Shown here piece by piece: positions 17,377 through 26,547 of a DNA stretch of 64,000 nt; position 1 is the stretch's first letter; the number at the start of each line of letters is the position of its first letter. A program made the position numbers and the translations under genes. The stretch lies in the NCBI RefSeq assembly GCF_009903625.1, contig NZ_CP047569.1, positions 4,148,001 through 4,212,000 on the forward strand, given 5' to 3'. Below the pieces are notes generated by a model, which saw nothing but the letters and a program-made list of their open reading frames with translations, was not told where the DNA came from and did not search any database. Source of the DNA: Microbulbifer sp. ALW1. Lineage in GTDB: Bacteria; Pseudomonadota; Gammaproteobacteria; Pseudomonadales; Cellvibrionaceae.

Positions 17377-17394
17377 CCGTCATAAAACGGTCAC
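17377..17394 (+). promoter_or_regulatory. PhoB-box-like site
   Basis: CCGTCATAAAACGGTCAC matches the Pho-box consensus CTGTCATAAAACTGTCAC at 16 of 18 positions. Two further CTGTCAT half-sites lie at 17185-17191 and 17313-17319. The motif is partly palindromic (ACCGT...ACGGT), so another regulator cannot be excluded. Confidence 0.45.
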
Positions 17395-17482
17395 ACTCAG
17401 GTTATTTTTTCTAAATACGAGGAAAAAATTAAACAATCCGACTCACAGACAAAAGCAAATGAATACCCTGTACGGACGTCTG

Positions 17483-17495
17483 CCGCTGTCAGCGG
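17483..17495. promoter_or_regulatory. Short perfect dyad CCGCTG-T-CAGCGG
   Basis: Arms 17483-17488 and 17490-17495 pair perfectly around one central base, immediately upstream of the candidate -35 at 17501. Possible operator. Confidence 0.35.
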
Positions 17496-17500
17496 AATGA

Positions 17501-17528
17501 TTGATTCCTCCCCCGCGATCTTTAATAT
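17501..17528 (+). promoter_or_regulatory. Candidate sigma-70 promoter of the 3D-domain gene
   Basis: TTGATT (17501-17506) and TAATAT (17523-17528) are 16 bases apart, each matching its consensus at 4 of 6 positions. Transcription would begin near 17535, leaving a leader of about 95 bases. Confidence 0.4.
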
Positions 17529-17537
17529 GGCCCTTCC

Positions 17538-17554
17538 TGATCAAACATTGATCA
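17538..17554. promoter_or_regulatory. Perfect dyad TGATCAA-ACA-TTGATCA
   Basis: Seven-base arms (17538-17544 and 17548-17554) with a three-base centre lie just after the predicted start of transcription. The form resembles a dimeric regulator site; the regulator is unknown. Confidence 0.45.
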
Positions 17555-17630
17555 CATATGACGAAATCAACTTGGAGGCCGGGCAGACATTTAGAGTCTG
17601 TGACCAAAAAGCTTTCGGAGGTAATTAAAT

Positions 17631-18053
17631 ATGCGACAGAGTCTTAAACAGTATGTAATCGTACTTGTAGCTTCCCTTGCGGCGCTGGCCGGTGGCGATG
17701 CCTTTGCCGCAATCAAGAAGGACCCTGCCGACAAAAAGAAGTCTATGACCGTCACCGCGACCGCCTACAACTCCATTGAAGGCCAGACCGATGACGACCC
17801 CTGGACAGCAGCCTGGAACAACCGTCTGCGCCCGGGTGACAAAATCATCGCGGTTTCCCGCGACCTTGAGAAACACGGCCTGACCAACGGTGCCAAGGTC
17901 CGTATTGAAGGTCTGCCGGGTACCTATACCGTGCGCGACCGGATGAACAAGCGCTACAAAAACCGCATCGACGTGTGGATGGAAGAAGACATCAAGAAAG
18001 CACGTAGCTGGGGTAAAAAGAAGCTGAAAATCATCTGGGACCACAAGAAGTAA
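17631..18053 (+). CDS. Secreted 3D-domain protein (double-psi beta-barrel)
   Basis: This 140-residue protein begins after GGAGGTAATTAAAT, an excellent ribosome site. A signal peptide (about 1-25, ending AFAAIKK) precedes a 3D domain with the family motifs MTVTATAYNS, LRPGDKIIAVSRDLEKHGL, RIEGLPGTYTVRDRM and KNRIDVWMEEDIKKAR, including the three aspartates that name the domain (final one in RIDVWM). The domain is shared with the catalytic core of MltA and with Sps/YuiC proteins, which are lytic transglycosylases, so a peptidoglycan-cleaving activity is possible. The strongly basic C-terminus (GKKKLKIIWDHKK) is unusual. It is monocistronic, between a long regulatory region and a terminator. Confidence 0.85.
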   Translation: MRQSLKQYVIVLVASLAALAGGDAFAAIKKDPADKKKSMTVTATAYNSIEGQTDDDPWTAAWNNRLRPGDKIIAVSRDLEKHGLTNGAKVRIEGLPGTYTVRDRMNKRYKNRIDVWMEEDIKKARSWGKKKLKIIWDHKK

Positions 18054-18127
18054 GTCGGCTGCGCCAGTGAGCGCCGACCGACCCAGCGAAAGTTCACAGG
18101 GCTTTGCCAAGCACGACTTTCACATAC

Positions 18128-18151
18128 AAAACCCCGCAATTGCGGGGTTTT
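18128..18151. terminator. Bidirectional intrinsic terminator
   Basis: A perfect 24-base palindrome (AAAACCCCGCAA and its complement) gives a stem flanked by A and T runs. It lies between convergent genes ending at 18053 and 18196 and can serve both. Confidence 0.9.
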
Positions 18152-18195
18152 GTCTATTTGGCCGTTCCGAATCTACTCGACTCTGAGGTTAGTGG

Positions 18196-18867
18196 TCAGG
18201 GTTCCGTCGTCACCGAGATACCGGGCAACTCGCGGCAGCGTTCATTCTTGATGTAATAGATACTCGGCTGGCGCGACTGGTTGTAGCGGTGTTCCACGCC
18301 CTCGTCGCGAAACACCAGCAGGTACTCTTCTTTCACCCAGCCTTTCTCGGTGCGGTACTCCGTCAACCACAGCAGTGCCGGAGAATTCTCGTGGCAGTGG
18401 CCGTAAAACATACGGGTTTTTTCCACCAGTTCCTTGGTGAGGTAATCCCGGTATTGCCCGGGATAACTGAACCTTTCTCCCGAGAGATCCACATCCACCA
18501 CGCCATCGGTGTCCGCCTGGGCGCGATCCCGGGCCCGGTCGTCGGACCGGCTGTCGTGGCCAAGCTCATCCAACGCAGCAAACTCCTGGGGTTCTGGAGG
18601 CTCCTCGCGCTCGGTATCGCGGGGTTGTGACGCGAGCTGGTCGCCGTCAATTTTCTCCAGGAAAATTGCGGTATTTTCATCGCAGTCCACACAGGTTCTG
18701 CCGGCGATAATCGCGTAGCCTTTCAGCTCCGATATCAGCCGCGCCTCTGCCAGGTCAACGTTGATGGTACGGTTATCCGAGAGCTTCAGCTCAATGCCGG
18801 AAAAGGCAGGCATTACTGTAGAAAAACAGAATAAGGGGACAGCCAGGAGGGGAAGGAATTTTTTCAT
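18196..18867 (-). CDS. Hypothetical exported protein
   Basis: Starting from the ATG at 18867 (MKKFLPLLAVPLF), the protein has 223 residues with a clear signal peptide ending near PAFSG. The mature part includes an early CVDCDE cysteine pair, a charged low-complexity linker rich in Asp, Arg and Glu (about residues 80-125), and a C-terminal globular part with several aromatic residues and single cysteines (FYGHCHEN, NERCREL). I recognise no family. The cysteines suggest disulfides in the periplasm. The frame extends five codons further up to another ATG. It is transcribed toward the shared terminator at 18128-18151. Confidence 0.65.
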   Translation of the reverse strand: MKKFLPLLAVPLFCFSTVMPAFSGIELKLSDNRTINVDLAEARLISELKGYAIIAGRTCVDCDENTAIFLEKIDGDQLASQPRDTEREEPPEPQEFAALDELGHDSRSDDRARDRAQADTDGVVDVDLSGERFSYPGQYRDYLTKELVEKTRMFYGHCHENSPALLWLTEYRTEKGWVKEEYLLVFRDEGVEHRYNQSRQPSIYYIKNERCRELPGISVTTEP

Positions 18868-19112
18868 GCAGAGCAACCACACTTAATACATCTGCAGACC
18901 GCGGTAACAGTCGGCGCCGCCAGGGCAAACTTCCTTGATGCCCGATGGCGGCGCCACGATTGGGTAGTGCTGTTACACTGTCGCGATTCCCTTCTATGTA
19001 TAACCTTAGCAGGCCATGAAAAACCTGCAGGGGCCGGCGGTTATTATTTGCAATCGCTCTTGCGGCAGGTGGCGCGCGAAACTAGACGCCCGCGCACCCT
19101 GTGGTCATGTGG

Positions 19113-19382
19113 TCACGGCGCCTCCCAGCTGCCGCTTGCCTCCACCGGCCCGATAAATGCCCCCACGCCCTCTTCCTTCAGGGCATCCAGCGCCTCCTGT
19201 AACGCTTCTTCGTCGGTGTCAAAGGCGTCTTCCCACACCGTGGTGTTGTTGTTCTCATCCACAATTTCCAGCAGCCAGCCGCCCTCGCCATCTTCATAGA
19301 TGTCGATACTGACGGTGTGATTGCCATCGCCGTAGCTGCGGCTGAGAGGGGAGTCTTTGGGAGTGAAGTCGTCATCGGCCAT
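19113..19382 (-). CDS. Small acidic hypothetical protein
   Basis: The 89-residue protein has GAGG 8 bases before its ATG. It is strongly acidic and without signal peptide or membrane helix. A central strand-like block (HTVSIDIYEDGEGGWLLEIV) is followed by NNTTVWEDAFDTDEEALQEAL and a helix, giving an alpha/beta pattern similar to small conserved cytosolic proteins of gammaproteobacteria. Function is unknown. Coding potential is supported by the ribosome site, the regular strand-helix pattern and the isolation from other genes. Confidence 0.65.
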   Translation of the reverse strand: MADDDFTPKDSPLSRSYGDGNHTVSIDIYEDGEGGWLLEIVDENNNTTVWEDAFDTDEEALQEALDALKEEGVGAFIGPVEASGSWEAP

Positions 19383-19601
19383 GGGAGAACCTCGCTGGTA
19401 TCCGTGGGGCTGGGGGGAATGTTGGCGGCCAATCTGACAACTTGTGAATCATCGGTCAAGGCCTGTCCTTCACTGTCGAAAAAGTGTACGACAGCGTGGG
19501 GAAATTTCGTTAGAATGCGCGGCGATTTTTTCGAATCACCTTAAAAACCCGTTTCTCCCATTGCCCCGGATTTACGTTCCGGCCTGCATAAGGACCTCAG
19601 C

Positions 19602-20588
19602 ATGAACATCGTCGTCTGTGCGCTGTACAAATTCGTCGCGCTCGAAAACTTTGAATCCCTCCGTGAACCGCTGCTCAAAGTGCTCCTCGATAACGAGGTA
19701 CGCGGCACCCTACTGCTGGCCCGCGAGGGTATTAACGGCACTGTCGCCGGCAGCCGCGCGGGCATCGACGCCCTGCTCACCTACCTGAAATCCGATCCGC
19801 GCCTGGCAACGCTGGATTACAAGGAATCCTTCACCGGGGAAATGCCCTTCCTGCGCAGCAAGGTGAAACTGAAGCGGGAAATCGTCACCATGGGCGTCGA
19901 GGGTATCGACCCGCGCCACACCGTGGGTACCTACGTCAAACCTCAGGACTGGAACGCCCTGATTTCAGACCCGGAGGTACTGCTGATCGACACCCGCAAT
20001 GACTACGAAGTGCAGGTGGGCACCTTCGAGCACGCGGTAAACCCCAACACCACCACCTTCCGCGAATTTCCCCAGTATGTGAAAGACCACCTGGACCCGC
20101 AGCAGCACAAAAAAGTGGCCATGTTCTGCACCGGCGGTATCCGCTGTGAAAAGTCCACCGCCTACCTGAAAGAACAGGGATTCGACGAGGTCTACCACCT
20201 GCAGGGCGGTATCCTGAAATATCTGGAAGAAGTGCCCAAGGAAGACACCCTCTGGAAAGGCGAGTGCTTTGTGTTTGACGACCGGGTTACCGTCAACCAC
20301 GATCTGGAGCGCGGCAGCTACCAGCAGTGCAACGCCTGCCGCATGCCGGTGACCGATGAGGAGATGCAATCGGAACTGTTTGAGCAGGGCGTCAGTTGCC
20401 CCCATTGCCACGATTCGGTTTCCGAGGCGGACAAGGCGCGCTTCCGCGAGCGGGAAAAGCAGATTCAACTGGCCAAGACCCGCGGTGAGAACCACCTGGG
20501 GCAGGATGCCAAGGCCACTACCCAGGCCCGCCGCCAGCACAAACAGGCGCTGCGTCGACAACAGGCAGAGCAGGCACAGCGCTCCTGA
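19602..20588 (+). CDS. trhO: tRNA uridine-34 hydroxylase TrhO, rhodanese-like (YceA)
   Basis: This 328-residue protein has the TrhO architecture: an N-terminal acylphosphatase-like domain (about 1-95), a central rhodanese domain with the catalytic-loop cysteine in [12 protein letters not shown] near residue 175, and a C-terminal zinc-type tail (CNACRMP and CPHCHD). In E. coli and Bacillus TrhO makes 5-hydroxyuridine at tRNA position 34 in an oxygen-dependent, prephenate-independent reaction. The last 50 residues are Lys/Arg/Gln-rich. The gene stands alone between small genes; a short tandem repeat follows its stop codon. Confidence 0.93.
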   Translation: MNIVVCALYKFVALENFESLREPLLKVLLDNEVRGTLLLAREGINGTVAGSRAGIDALLTYLKSDPRLATLDYKESFTGEMPFLRSKVKLKREIVTMGVEGIDPRHTVGTYVKPQDWNALISDPEVLLIDTRNDYEVQVGTFEHAVNPNTTTFREFPQYVKDHLDPQQHKKVAMFCTGGIRCEKSTAYLKEQGFDEVYHLQGGILKYLEEVPKEDTLWKGECFVFDDRVTVNHDLERGSYQQCNACRMPVTDEEMQSELFEQGVSCPHCHDSVSEADKARFREREKQIQLAKTRGENHLGQDAKATTQARRQHKQALRRQQAEQAQRS

Positions 20589-20590
20589 CA

Positions 20591-20618
20591 CTGGTTCCTG
20601 GTTTCTAGTTCCTGGTTT
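20591..20618 (+). repeat. Tandem 14-bp repeat downstream of trhO
   Basis: CTGGTTCCTGGTTT (20591-20604) is followed at once by CTAGTTCCTGGTTT (20605-20618), identical at 13 of 14 positions, then a short T run. Two units only. Confidence 0.6.
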
Positions 20619-20650
20619 TTATGGACGCATGGGATGTATGAAGTGCCTGC

Positions 20651-21034
20651 TCAGGTGGGCACTTCGGCAGAGCTGGTCAACCAGCTCATGGCAGCCGCTT
20701 CCGTCAGAAAAGAAAACAACTCCAGTCCCCCGACCCTCGCATGGTTGCGCATAACCGCGGTGGTGTTGAGCTGTGCCCGGTTTAACATGGCAATGCGGGC
20801 CCCCTGCAGGGCCGGCAGCTGACCGATATAGGCACCATAGCGCTGCTGCTCTTCGAGTGTCATGGACATCTTGGTGACCCGGCGCACATCCGCAAGTACC
20901 CGCAAGGGTTTGAAATGGCCGTATTTCGCCACCAGCTGGCGCACCGCTTCCATCCGGTTTTCGTAGGTAGCCTCTCCGTACAGGAGCATGGTGACTACCC
21001 GACTCTGATTGTCATATCGGATCTGAAAACTCAT
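20651..21034 (-). CDS. SpoIIAA/STAS-like small protein, paralogue 1
   Basis: Starting at the ATG at 21034 (MSFQIRYDNQSR), the product has 127 residues; the frame is open for 26 codons further up without family similarity. It has no signal peptide. The sequence shares with its neighbour (21385-21750) the opening SFQIR, the block KYGH-x3-PLRVL-x-DVR, then LTLEE/MTLEE followed by a helix, and a C-terminal AxxWL. The strand-helix order with a central VLADVR strand resembles SpoIIAA-like/STAS domains that bind lipids or regulate by protein contact. The function is not known. It is third in a minus-strand series after apbC and paralogue 2. Confidence 0.65.
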   Translation of the reverse strand: MSFQIRYDNQSRVVTMLLYGEATYENRMEAVRQLVAKYGHFKPLRVLADVRRVTKMSMTLEEQQRYGAYIGQLPALQGARIAMLNRAQLNTTAVMRNHARVGGLELFSFLTEAAAMSWLTSSAEVPT

Positions 21035-21384
21035 TACCGCAATTACCCCAATGCAATCCGTACCGCCGACACTTCCCTGAGGGACACAGGCCAGAAGTGG
21101 CAAACTTGCCATTTCCGCTGTGCGTGCACATTCTAGACCAAGCAGTCAAAAACCCCATGTGGCAGCAGGGCTTGTGACTCAAAAGCGCAAACACGGTCAC
21201 ACTGTTAGCCCAACCAATCAGTAAGCACTTTTCAAACCAATTTTGGTTCACGCGTACCAATATTGTCGGACTAAAGAGAAAAATGACGGGAGAAGCTTTG
21301 ACAGGCGGGGGAACGAAGGGCGTTAGCGTGAAAAAACCATGGGGGTTGAGGTTGGCGCACAGAGAGCGGCGGACCGGAGACCTC
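21035..21384. other. Intergenic region between the two SpoIIAA-like paralogues
   Basis: About 350 bases with no gene supported. No terminator or clear promoter motif was recognised. Confidence 0.5.
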
Positions 21385-21750
21385 TCAGTGAGAGAGCAAC
21401 CACTCTTCGGCTGCGCGCTCGGTAAGAAATTCCGCAAGCGTCAGGCCGGCCGCCAGAGCCGCCTGGTCGATGGTGTGATTGGGGTTGTGTTCAAGAGAGT
21501 GCAGTACCGCGACGCGGCCGTGGCTGGTACCGGTATGCTCCGCGACAAAGCGGCCGAATTGTTTGCGCTCTTCCAGGGTCAGTTTTATTTCGGCCTGGCG
21601 TACATCAACCAGCACCCGCAGCGGGTGCAGGTGCCCGTACTTCTCGCCCACCTGCCCTGCAGATGCCAGCTTTTGTTCGAGATCCACCGGACCAAAAAAC
21701 ACCACAGATACAATTCTGGTGTCGGGTAGAAAGCGAATTTGAAAGCTCAA
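21385..21750 (-). CDS. SpoIIAA/STAS-like small protein, paralogue 2
   Basis: The best start is a TTG at 21750: AGGAG precedes it by 8 bases and it places (M)SFQIRFLPDTR exactly where paralogue 1 begins. The frame is open 11 codons further to an ATG at 21783, but that one has no ribosome site. The 121-residue product shows the shared EKYGHLHPLRVLVDVR and LTLEERKQFG blocks and ends in AAEEWLLSH. Fold inference is STAS/SpoIIAA-like. It lies 65 bases after the stop codon of apbC on the same strand, so co-transcription is possible. Confidence 0.68.
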   Translation of the reverse strand: MSFQIRFLPDTRIVSVVFFGPVDLEQKLASAGQVGEKYGHLHPLRVLVDVRQAEIKLTLEERKQFGRFVAEHTGTSHGRVAVLHSLEHNPNHTIDQAALAAGLTLAEFLTERAAEEWLLSH

Positions 21751-21815
21751 GGCAATATCTCCTGAACCGGGCTGGCGTGACACTCTGCATATTCACAACC
21801 AGCCCAACTTTACAT

Positions 21816-23009
21816 CTAATCCTGCGCAATCTCTGGCATTGATCCCTCGTCGCCCGAGCCCAACCAGACTTGCGCCGCCACTTTGCGCGCGACCTCTTTA
21901 TACAGAGCCGCCACTTCACCGTTCGGTTCCGCAACAACAGACGGCGCTCCGCTATCCACCTGCTGGCGAATGGACATGGCCAGCGGCAAACGGCCCAGCA
22001 GACAGGTGTGGTAGTCCGCCGCCATTTTGTCACCACCACCGGTGCCGAAAATCGGCTCCTGGTGGCCGCAGTTGGAGCAGGTATGCAGGGCCATATTCTC
22101 GACAATACCCAGTACCGGCACCGATACCTTGCGGAACATTTCCACCCCTTTAATGGCATCCACCAGTGCCAGATCCTGGGGCGTAGTAACGATCACCGCC
22201 CCCGACAGCGCCACTTTCTGGGACAGTGTCAGTTGTATATCGCCAGTGCCCGGGGGCATATCCACCACCAGGTAATCCAGCTCTTCACCCTCAGCGCCCT
22301 CGCCCCACAGGGTCTGGGTGAGCATCTGGTTCAGGGCACCGCTGGCCATGGGGCCGCGCCATACCGCTGGCGTATCTTCCGTAAGAAGGTAGCCCAACGA
22401 CATGGTGCTGATACCCTGCGCCGGAACCGGCACAAAGAATTTGCCGCCTTTTACTTCTGGACGCAGTCCCTCAGTACCCAGCATGGTCGGCAGGCTGGGG
22501 CCATAGATATCCGCATCCAACAGGCCTACCGAGGCGCCTTCGGCCGCCAGGGCCAGGGCCAGGTTCACCGCAGTGGTGGACTTGCCCACACCGCCCTTGC
22601 CGGAGGCAACCGCGATGATATTTTTCACCGCCTTCAGTGACTCGGGCACCTCACCCATGTCTGTACGCGGAATTTCGAAAAACAGATCAGTCTGAATGCT
22701 TGCGCCGGCCAGTGCACCCGCTGCGAGCGCCGGTTCACAGACGGCGCGGATACGCTGTGCCCAGGCTTCCTGCTGGCTGGCACAGGGATAACCCAAGGTT
22801 ACGCCGGTGTAGACGGTGCCGTCCTCATAGCCCACCTCAATATCTGCCTCCAGCTGATCCAGCGGCAAGCCGGTTGCCGGGTCCTCCAGGGCACCGATGA
22901 GCTCCGCGACCCGCTCCAGCTGGATCTGGACCTCTTCCGGGATGTCTTCGTGGTCATGTTCGTGGTCATGATGATGGTCGGTCACTCTGCGATCCTCGCT
23001 GGCACTCAA
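21816..23009 (-). CDS. apbC: Iron-sulfur cluster carrier protein ApbC/Mrp
   Basis: The 397-residue product has an N-terminal MIP18-like domain (about 25-105) and a Mrp-type P-loop ATPase domain with [37 protein letters not shown] and the cluster-binding CSNCGH. It carries Fe-S clusters to target apoproteins in the cytosol. An oddity is the His/Asp-rich N-terminal tail ([11 protein letters not shown], residues 12-22), which could bind metal. A GTG at codon 9 (VTDHHH) is an alternative start. It is divergent from metG, an arrangement conserved in gammaproteobacteria. Confidence 0.93.
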   Translation of the reverse strand: MSASEDRRVTDHHHDHEHDHEDIPEEVQIQLERVAELIGALEDPATGLPLDQLEADIEVGYEDGTVYTGVTLGYPCASQQEAWAQRIRAVCEPALAAGALAGASIQTDLFFEIPRTDMGEVPESLKAVKNIIAVASGKGGVGKSTTAVNLALALAAEGASVGLLDADIYGPSLPTMLGTEGLRPEVKGGKFFVPVPAQGISTMSLGYLLTEDTPAVWRGPMASGALNQMLTQTLWGEGAEGEELDYLVVDMPPGTGDIQLTLSQKVALSGAVIVTTPQDLALVDAIKGVEMFRKVSVPVLGIVENMALHTCSNCGHQEPIFGTGGGDKMAADYHTCLLGRLPLAMSIRQQVDSGAPSVVAEPNGEVAALYKEVARKVAAQVWLGSGDEGSMPEIAQD

Positions 23010-23091
23010 ATTCGGCCGGCATTGTGGGGAAGGTCCGCGGCCAAGACAAGCCTAGCCTTTCCCGCTGCAGGTGCCTTGCAGGCCCCATTTC

Positions 23092-23100
23092 TGCTATATT
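23092..23100 (+). promoter_or_regulatory. Candidate extended -10 promoter of metG
   Basis: TGCTATATT (23092-23100) fits an extended -10 element; no good -35 is seen at normal spacing. The transcript would carry a leader of about 130 bases before the metG ATG. Confidence 0.35.
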
Positions 23101-23234
23101 CCGCGCTCTTTTCGGGCCATGCCCCGCGGCAGCCGCCAGTCCCGGAGCCCTGTAGCGCTCCCGCCCCGGTGCCGCCACTAACGTCAGTCTCAATGTCCGT
23201 CTCAATATCAGTCTCGCAGCCTTTGGAATTCAAG

Positions 23235-25274
23235 ATGTCTCACACCGACCATCAGCCCAGAAACATCCTCGTCACCAGTGCCCTGCCTTACGCCAACGGC
23301 TCCCTGCACCTGGGCCATATTCTCGAGTACATCCAGACCGATATCTGGGCCCGCTTCCAGCGCGCCCGCGGCAACCAGTGCCTGTACATGTGCGCCGACG
23401 ACGCCCATGGCACCGCCATCATGTTGAAGGCCGAGCAGCTGGGACTGACCCCGGAACAGCACATCGCCAATATGCAGGCGGAGCACGAGCGGGATTTCAA
23501 CGACTTCCTGATCGGTGTGGATAACTACCACTCCACCCACTCGGAAGAGAACCGCGAACTGTCGTCGATGATCTACAAGCGCCTGCGCGAGAATGGCCAC
23601 ATTGCCTCACGCACCATTACCCAGGCGTTTGACCCGGAGAAAGAGCTGTTTCTGGCAGACCGCTACATCAAGGGCACCTGCCCGAAATGTAAAACCGAAG
23701 ACCAGTACGGCGATAACTGTGAAGCCTGTGGTGCCACTTACAGCCCCACCGAACTGATCAACCCGATTTCCGCCATCTCCGGTGCCACCCCCATCGAGAA
23801 AGAGTCCGAGCACTTCTTCTTTACCCTGCCGGCGTTCACCGACTTCCTGAAGCAGTGGACCCGTTCCGGCACCCTGCAGAGTGAAGTGGCGAACAAGCTG
23901 TCCGAGTGGCTGGACGAAGGTCTGCAGGAGTGGGATATCTCCCGCGATGCGCCCTACTTCGGTTTTGAAATCCCCGATGCCCCGGGCAAATATTTCTACG
24001 TCTGGCTGGACGCCCCCATCGGCTACATGGCCAGCCTGAAAAACTACTGCGACCAGAACAACCTGGACTGGCTGGAGTACTGGAAAAAAGACAGCAGTGC
24101 CGAGGTGTATCACTTCATCGGCAAGGACATCGTCAACTTCCATGCGCTGTTCTGGCCGGCCATGCTCGACTCCGCCGACTTCCGCACCCCTAACAAGGTG
24201 TGCGTGCACGGATTCCTGACCGTCAATGGCAAAAAGATGTCCAAGTCCCGCGGCACCTTCATCAATGCACGTAACTATCTGGATCACCTGAACCCGGAAT
24301 ATCTGCGCTACTACTTTGCGGCCAAACTGACCGCCGGTGTCGACGACCTGGACCTGAACCTGGACGACTTCATCGCCAAGGTGAATTCCGACCTGGTGGG
24401 CAAGGTCGTGAACATCGCTTCGCGCACAGCCAAGTTTGTCAGCAAGACCGGTGGTGCCCTGTCCGCAGAACTTGCCGACGAGAGCCTGTGGAACCAGTTT
24501 GTAGAAGCCGCGCCGCGTATTACCGAATACTTTGAAGCGCGCGAATACAGCCGCGCCACCCGTGAAATCATGGCCCTGGCCGACGCCGCCAACGCCTGGA
24601 TCGCCGACAAGGCGCCCTGGTCCCTGGCGAAAGAAGAAGGCAAGGAAGACGAAGTGCTGGCGATCTGCTCCCAGGGCGTCAACATGTTCCGTGCACTGAT
24701 GACCTGGCTGGCCCCGGTACTGCCGGACACCGCCAAAAAAGCCGAAGAATTCCTCGGCGTGGCACTGGACTGGAACAGCGCCGTTACCCCGCTGGCTGGC
24801 CACACCATCAACAAATTCAAACCGTTGATGCAGCGCGTGGAAAAAGAACAGGTAGATGCCATGCAGGAAGCGGCCAAGGAATCTCTCGCGCAATTGCAGG
24901 CAGAAGCCAAAACCGTCACCGGTCCACTGGCTGACGACCCGCTGGCAGAGCAGATCCAGTTCGACGACTTCGCCAAGGTAGATCTTCGTATTGCCCTGAT
25001 TGCCAACGCAGAGCACGTGGAAGGTGCGGGCAAACTGCTGCGCCTGACCCTGGACCTGGGCGGCGAAACCCGCAACGTGTTTGCCGGTATCAAGAGCGCC
25101 TACAGCCCGGAAGACCTGATCGGCAAACACACCGTGATGGTCGCCAACCTGGCCCCGCGCAAAATGCGCTTCGGTGTCAGCGAAGGCATGGTGCTGGCCG
25201 CCGGCCCCGGTGGCAAAGACCTGTGGATTCTGGAACCCCACGCCGGTGCGCAGCCTGGTATGCGAGTGATGTAA
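23235..25274 (+). CDS. metG: Methionyl-tRNA synthetase
   Basis: The ATG at 23235 ([22 protein letters not shown]) gives 679 residues, the normal length for the long dimeric form; the frame is open upstream to 22950 without family similarity. Class I motifs are HLGH ([14 protein letters not shown]) and KMSKS ([11 protein letters not shown]). A zinc-binding knuckle CPKC...CEAC lies near residue 150. The C-terminal 100 residues form the tRNA-binding/dimerisation domain ([11 protein letters not shown] and [15 protein letters not shown]). The enzyme charges initiator and elongator tRNA-Met. Just upstream are three near-identical GTC-TCAATATC-type repeats within the leader (23181-23218). Confidence 0.97.
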   Translation: MSHTDHQPRNILVTSALPYANGSLHLGHILEYIQTDIWARFQRARGNQCLYMCADDAHGTAIMLKAEQLGLTPEQHIANMQAEHERDFNDFLIGVDNYHSTHSEENRELSSMIYKRLRENGHIASRTITQAFDPEKELFLADRYIKGTCPKCKTEDQYGDNCEACGATYSPTELINPISAISGATPIEKESEHFFFTLPAFTDFLKQWTRSGTLQSEVANKLSEWLDEGLQEWDISRDAPYFGFEIPDAPGKYFYVWLDAPIGYMASLKNYCDQNNLDWLEYWKKDSSAEVYHFIGKDIVNFHALFWPAMLDSADFRTPNKVCVHGFLTVNGKKMSKSRGTFINARNYLDHLNPEYLRYYFAAKLTAGVDDLDLNLDDFIAKVNSDLVGKVVNIASRTAKFVSKTGGALSAELADESLWNQFVEAAPRITEYFEAREYSRATREIMALADAANAWIADKAPWSLAKEEGKEDEVLAICSQGVNMFRALMTWLAPVLPDTAKKAEEFLGVALDWNSAVTPLAGHTINKFKPLMQRVEKEQVDAMQEAAKESLAQLQAEAKTVTGPLADDPLAEQIQFDDFAKVDLRIALIANAEHVEGAGKLLRLTLDLGGETRNVFAGIKSAYSPEDLIGKHTVMVANLAPRKMRFGVSEGMVLAAGPGGKDLWILEPHAGAQPGMRVM

Positions 25275-25298
25275 ATTACCACTGAAATCCGATGCGAA

Positions 25299-25412
25299 GG
25301 TGCCGATACCGGGTGCAGCCTTGTAAGACCTTCCGCGAGAGGGACCTCGCGGAAGAGCCCCCAGGGATGGGTTTACGGCGTGTCTTACAAGGCTGCACCC
25401 GGTAGCGGCACC
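25299..25412 (+). repeat. Three-armed structured intergenic repeat, copy 2
   Basis: Outer arms 25299-25329 and 25382-25412 are inverted repeats matching at 30 of 31 positions (core GTGCAGCCTTGTAAGAC). A perfect 10-bp hairpin (25330-25339 with 25346-25355) with loop AGGGAC abuts the left arm. The remaining 26 nt (25356-25381) hold a second hairpin CCCA-GGGA-TGGG (25360-25371). The 26-nt strand matches copy 1 at 17 positions, with the differing stem positions changed in a paired way. It lies 24 bases after the metG stop codon. Confidence 0.88.
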
Positions 25413-25466
25413 GCCACTGAGCTAGGTTAATAGCACCACTGAGAAACTGATTCCAAAGGGGACTGT

Positions 25467-26399
25467 ATGCACGGCGTATTCCTGGACACCCTCACCATGA
25501 AACTGGAAGAGCTGGACACCTCAGTGCTGGAAGGCTCTCTCGACCACTGGGAATATTTCGAAACCACGTTACCGGAGCAAACCGCAGAGCGTATTGCCAA
25601 TGCGGACGTGGTGATCAGCAACAAAGTGGTGCTCAACCGCGCGCTGATCGAAAACGCCCCCAACCTCAAACTGATCTGCGTTTGTGCCACCGGCACCAAC
25701 AACATCGACCTCGAAGCCGCCGCTGAAAAAAGCATTCCGGTAAAAAATGTCGCCGGCTATACCGGCAGCTCCCTCGCCCAGCATACCCTCGCCCTGATGC
25801 TCGCCCTCGCCACCCGCTGGCACCAGTATGCCGGCGATGTGCAACAGGGCCGCTGGAACCAATCGCCGATTTTCTGTCGACTCGATTACCCGGTTGTGGA
25901 ACTGGCGGGGAAAAATCTCGGCATCATCGGCTACGGCGATCTGGGACAGAAAGTCGCGCAGCTGGGTGAAGCCCTGGGCATGAATGTTCTGATCGCGGAA
26001 TCGTTTACCGGGGAGAAGAAATCCGGGCGGGTATCGCTTGCGGAGTTACTCGCAGAGTCCGATGTCATCAGCCTGCACTGCCCACTCACCGAGCAGACCG
26101 ACCAGCTGGTAAATGCGGACTTTCTCGGGGCCATGAAAAAAACGGCCTTCCTGATCAACACCGCCCGCGGCGGCCTGGTGGATGAACAGGCACTGCTGGA
26201 AGCGCTGAAACAAGGCGAGATTGGCGGCGCTGCGCTGGATGTACTCAGTGTGGAACCACCACCGGCGGATCACCCGTTGCTCGCGGACGATATCCCCAAC
26301 CTGATCATCACACCACACAATGCCTGGATCAGCCGCGAGAGCCGCCAGCGCCTGCTTGACGGCGTAGTCAGCAACATTGTTGATTGGCGCAGTGTCTGA
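25467..26399 (+). CDS. D-2-hydroxyacid dehydrogenase, hydroxypyruvate reductase-like
   Basis: This 310-residue NAD-dependent enzyme shows the Rossmann GYGDLGQ motif near residue 152 and the catalytic triad of the D-isomer-specific family: Arg in NTARGGLVDE, Glu in LDVLSVEPPP and His in ITPHNAW. The ICVCATGTNNID block fits the HprA/glycerate dehydrogenase branch, which interconverts hydroxypyruvate or glyoxylate with D-glycerate or glycolate in the cytosol. A related phosphoglycerate or lactate dehydrogenase role is less likely because the length and motifs match HprA. It is a single gene, downstream of repeat copy 2. The start is preceded by AAAGGGGA. Confidence 0.88.
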   Translation: MHGVFLDTLTMKLEELDTSVLEGSLDHWEYFETTLPEQTAERIANADVVISNKVVLNRALIENAPNLKLICVCATGTNNIDLEAAAEKSIPVKNVAGYTGSSLAQHTLALMLALATRWHQYAGDVQQGRWNQSPIFCRLDYPVVELAGKNLGIIGYGDLGQKVAQLGEALGMNVLIAESFTGEKKSGRVSLAELLAESDVISLHCPLTEQTDQLVNADFLGAMKKTAFLINTARGGLVDEQALLEALKQGEIGGAALDVLSVEPPPADHPLLADDIPNLIITPHNAWISRESRQRLLDGVVSNIVDWRSV

Positions 26400-26547
26400 A
26401 GGGTAATTGGAGCTTAACGATGCCCTTTGGTTATAAGGCCACGGGCTTGTGAGACCAATTTCACCATCCCCACCTCTCTCCCTGCCCACAAGACCCCTCG
26501 CACCCTAGGATACTGGTTCACCTTGACTGTTGTTGAAGGAGAGCCTC

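Larger units (their letters stand above)
17006..17630. other. Long AT-rich regulatory intergenic region before the 3D-domain gene
   Basis: This 625-base stretch has no supported gene. It is clearly more AT-rich than its surroundings and holds a Pho-box-like sequence, two dyads and a candidate promoter, listed separately. Confidence 0.6.

Noticed and set aside
23607..25241. 544-codon open frame on the minus strand opposite metG
   Set aside because: Antisense shadow of metG.
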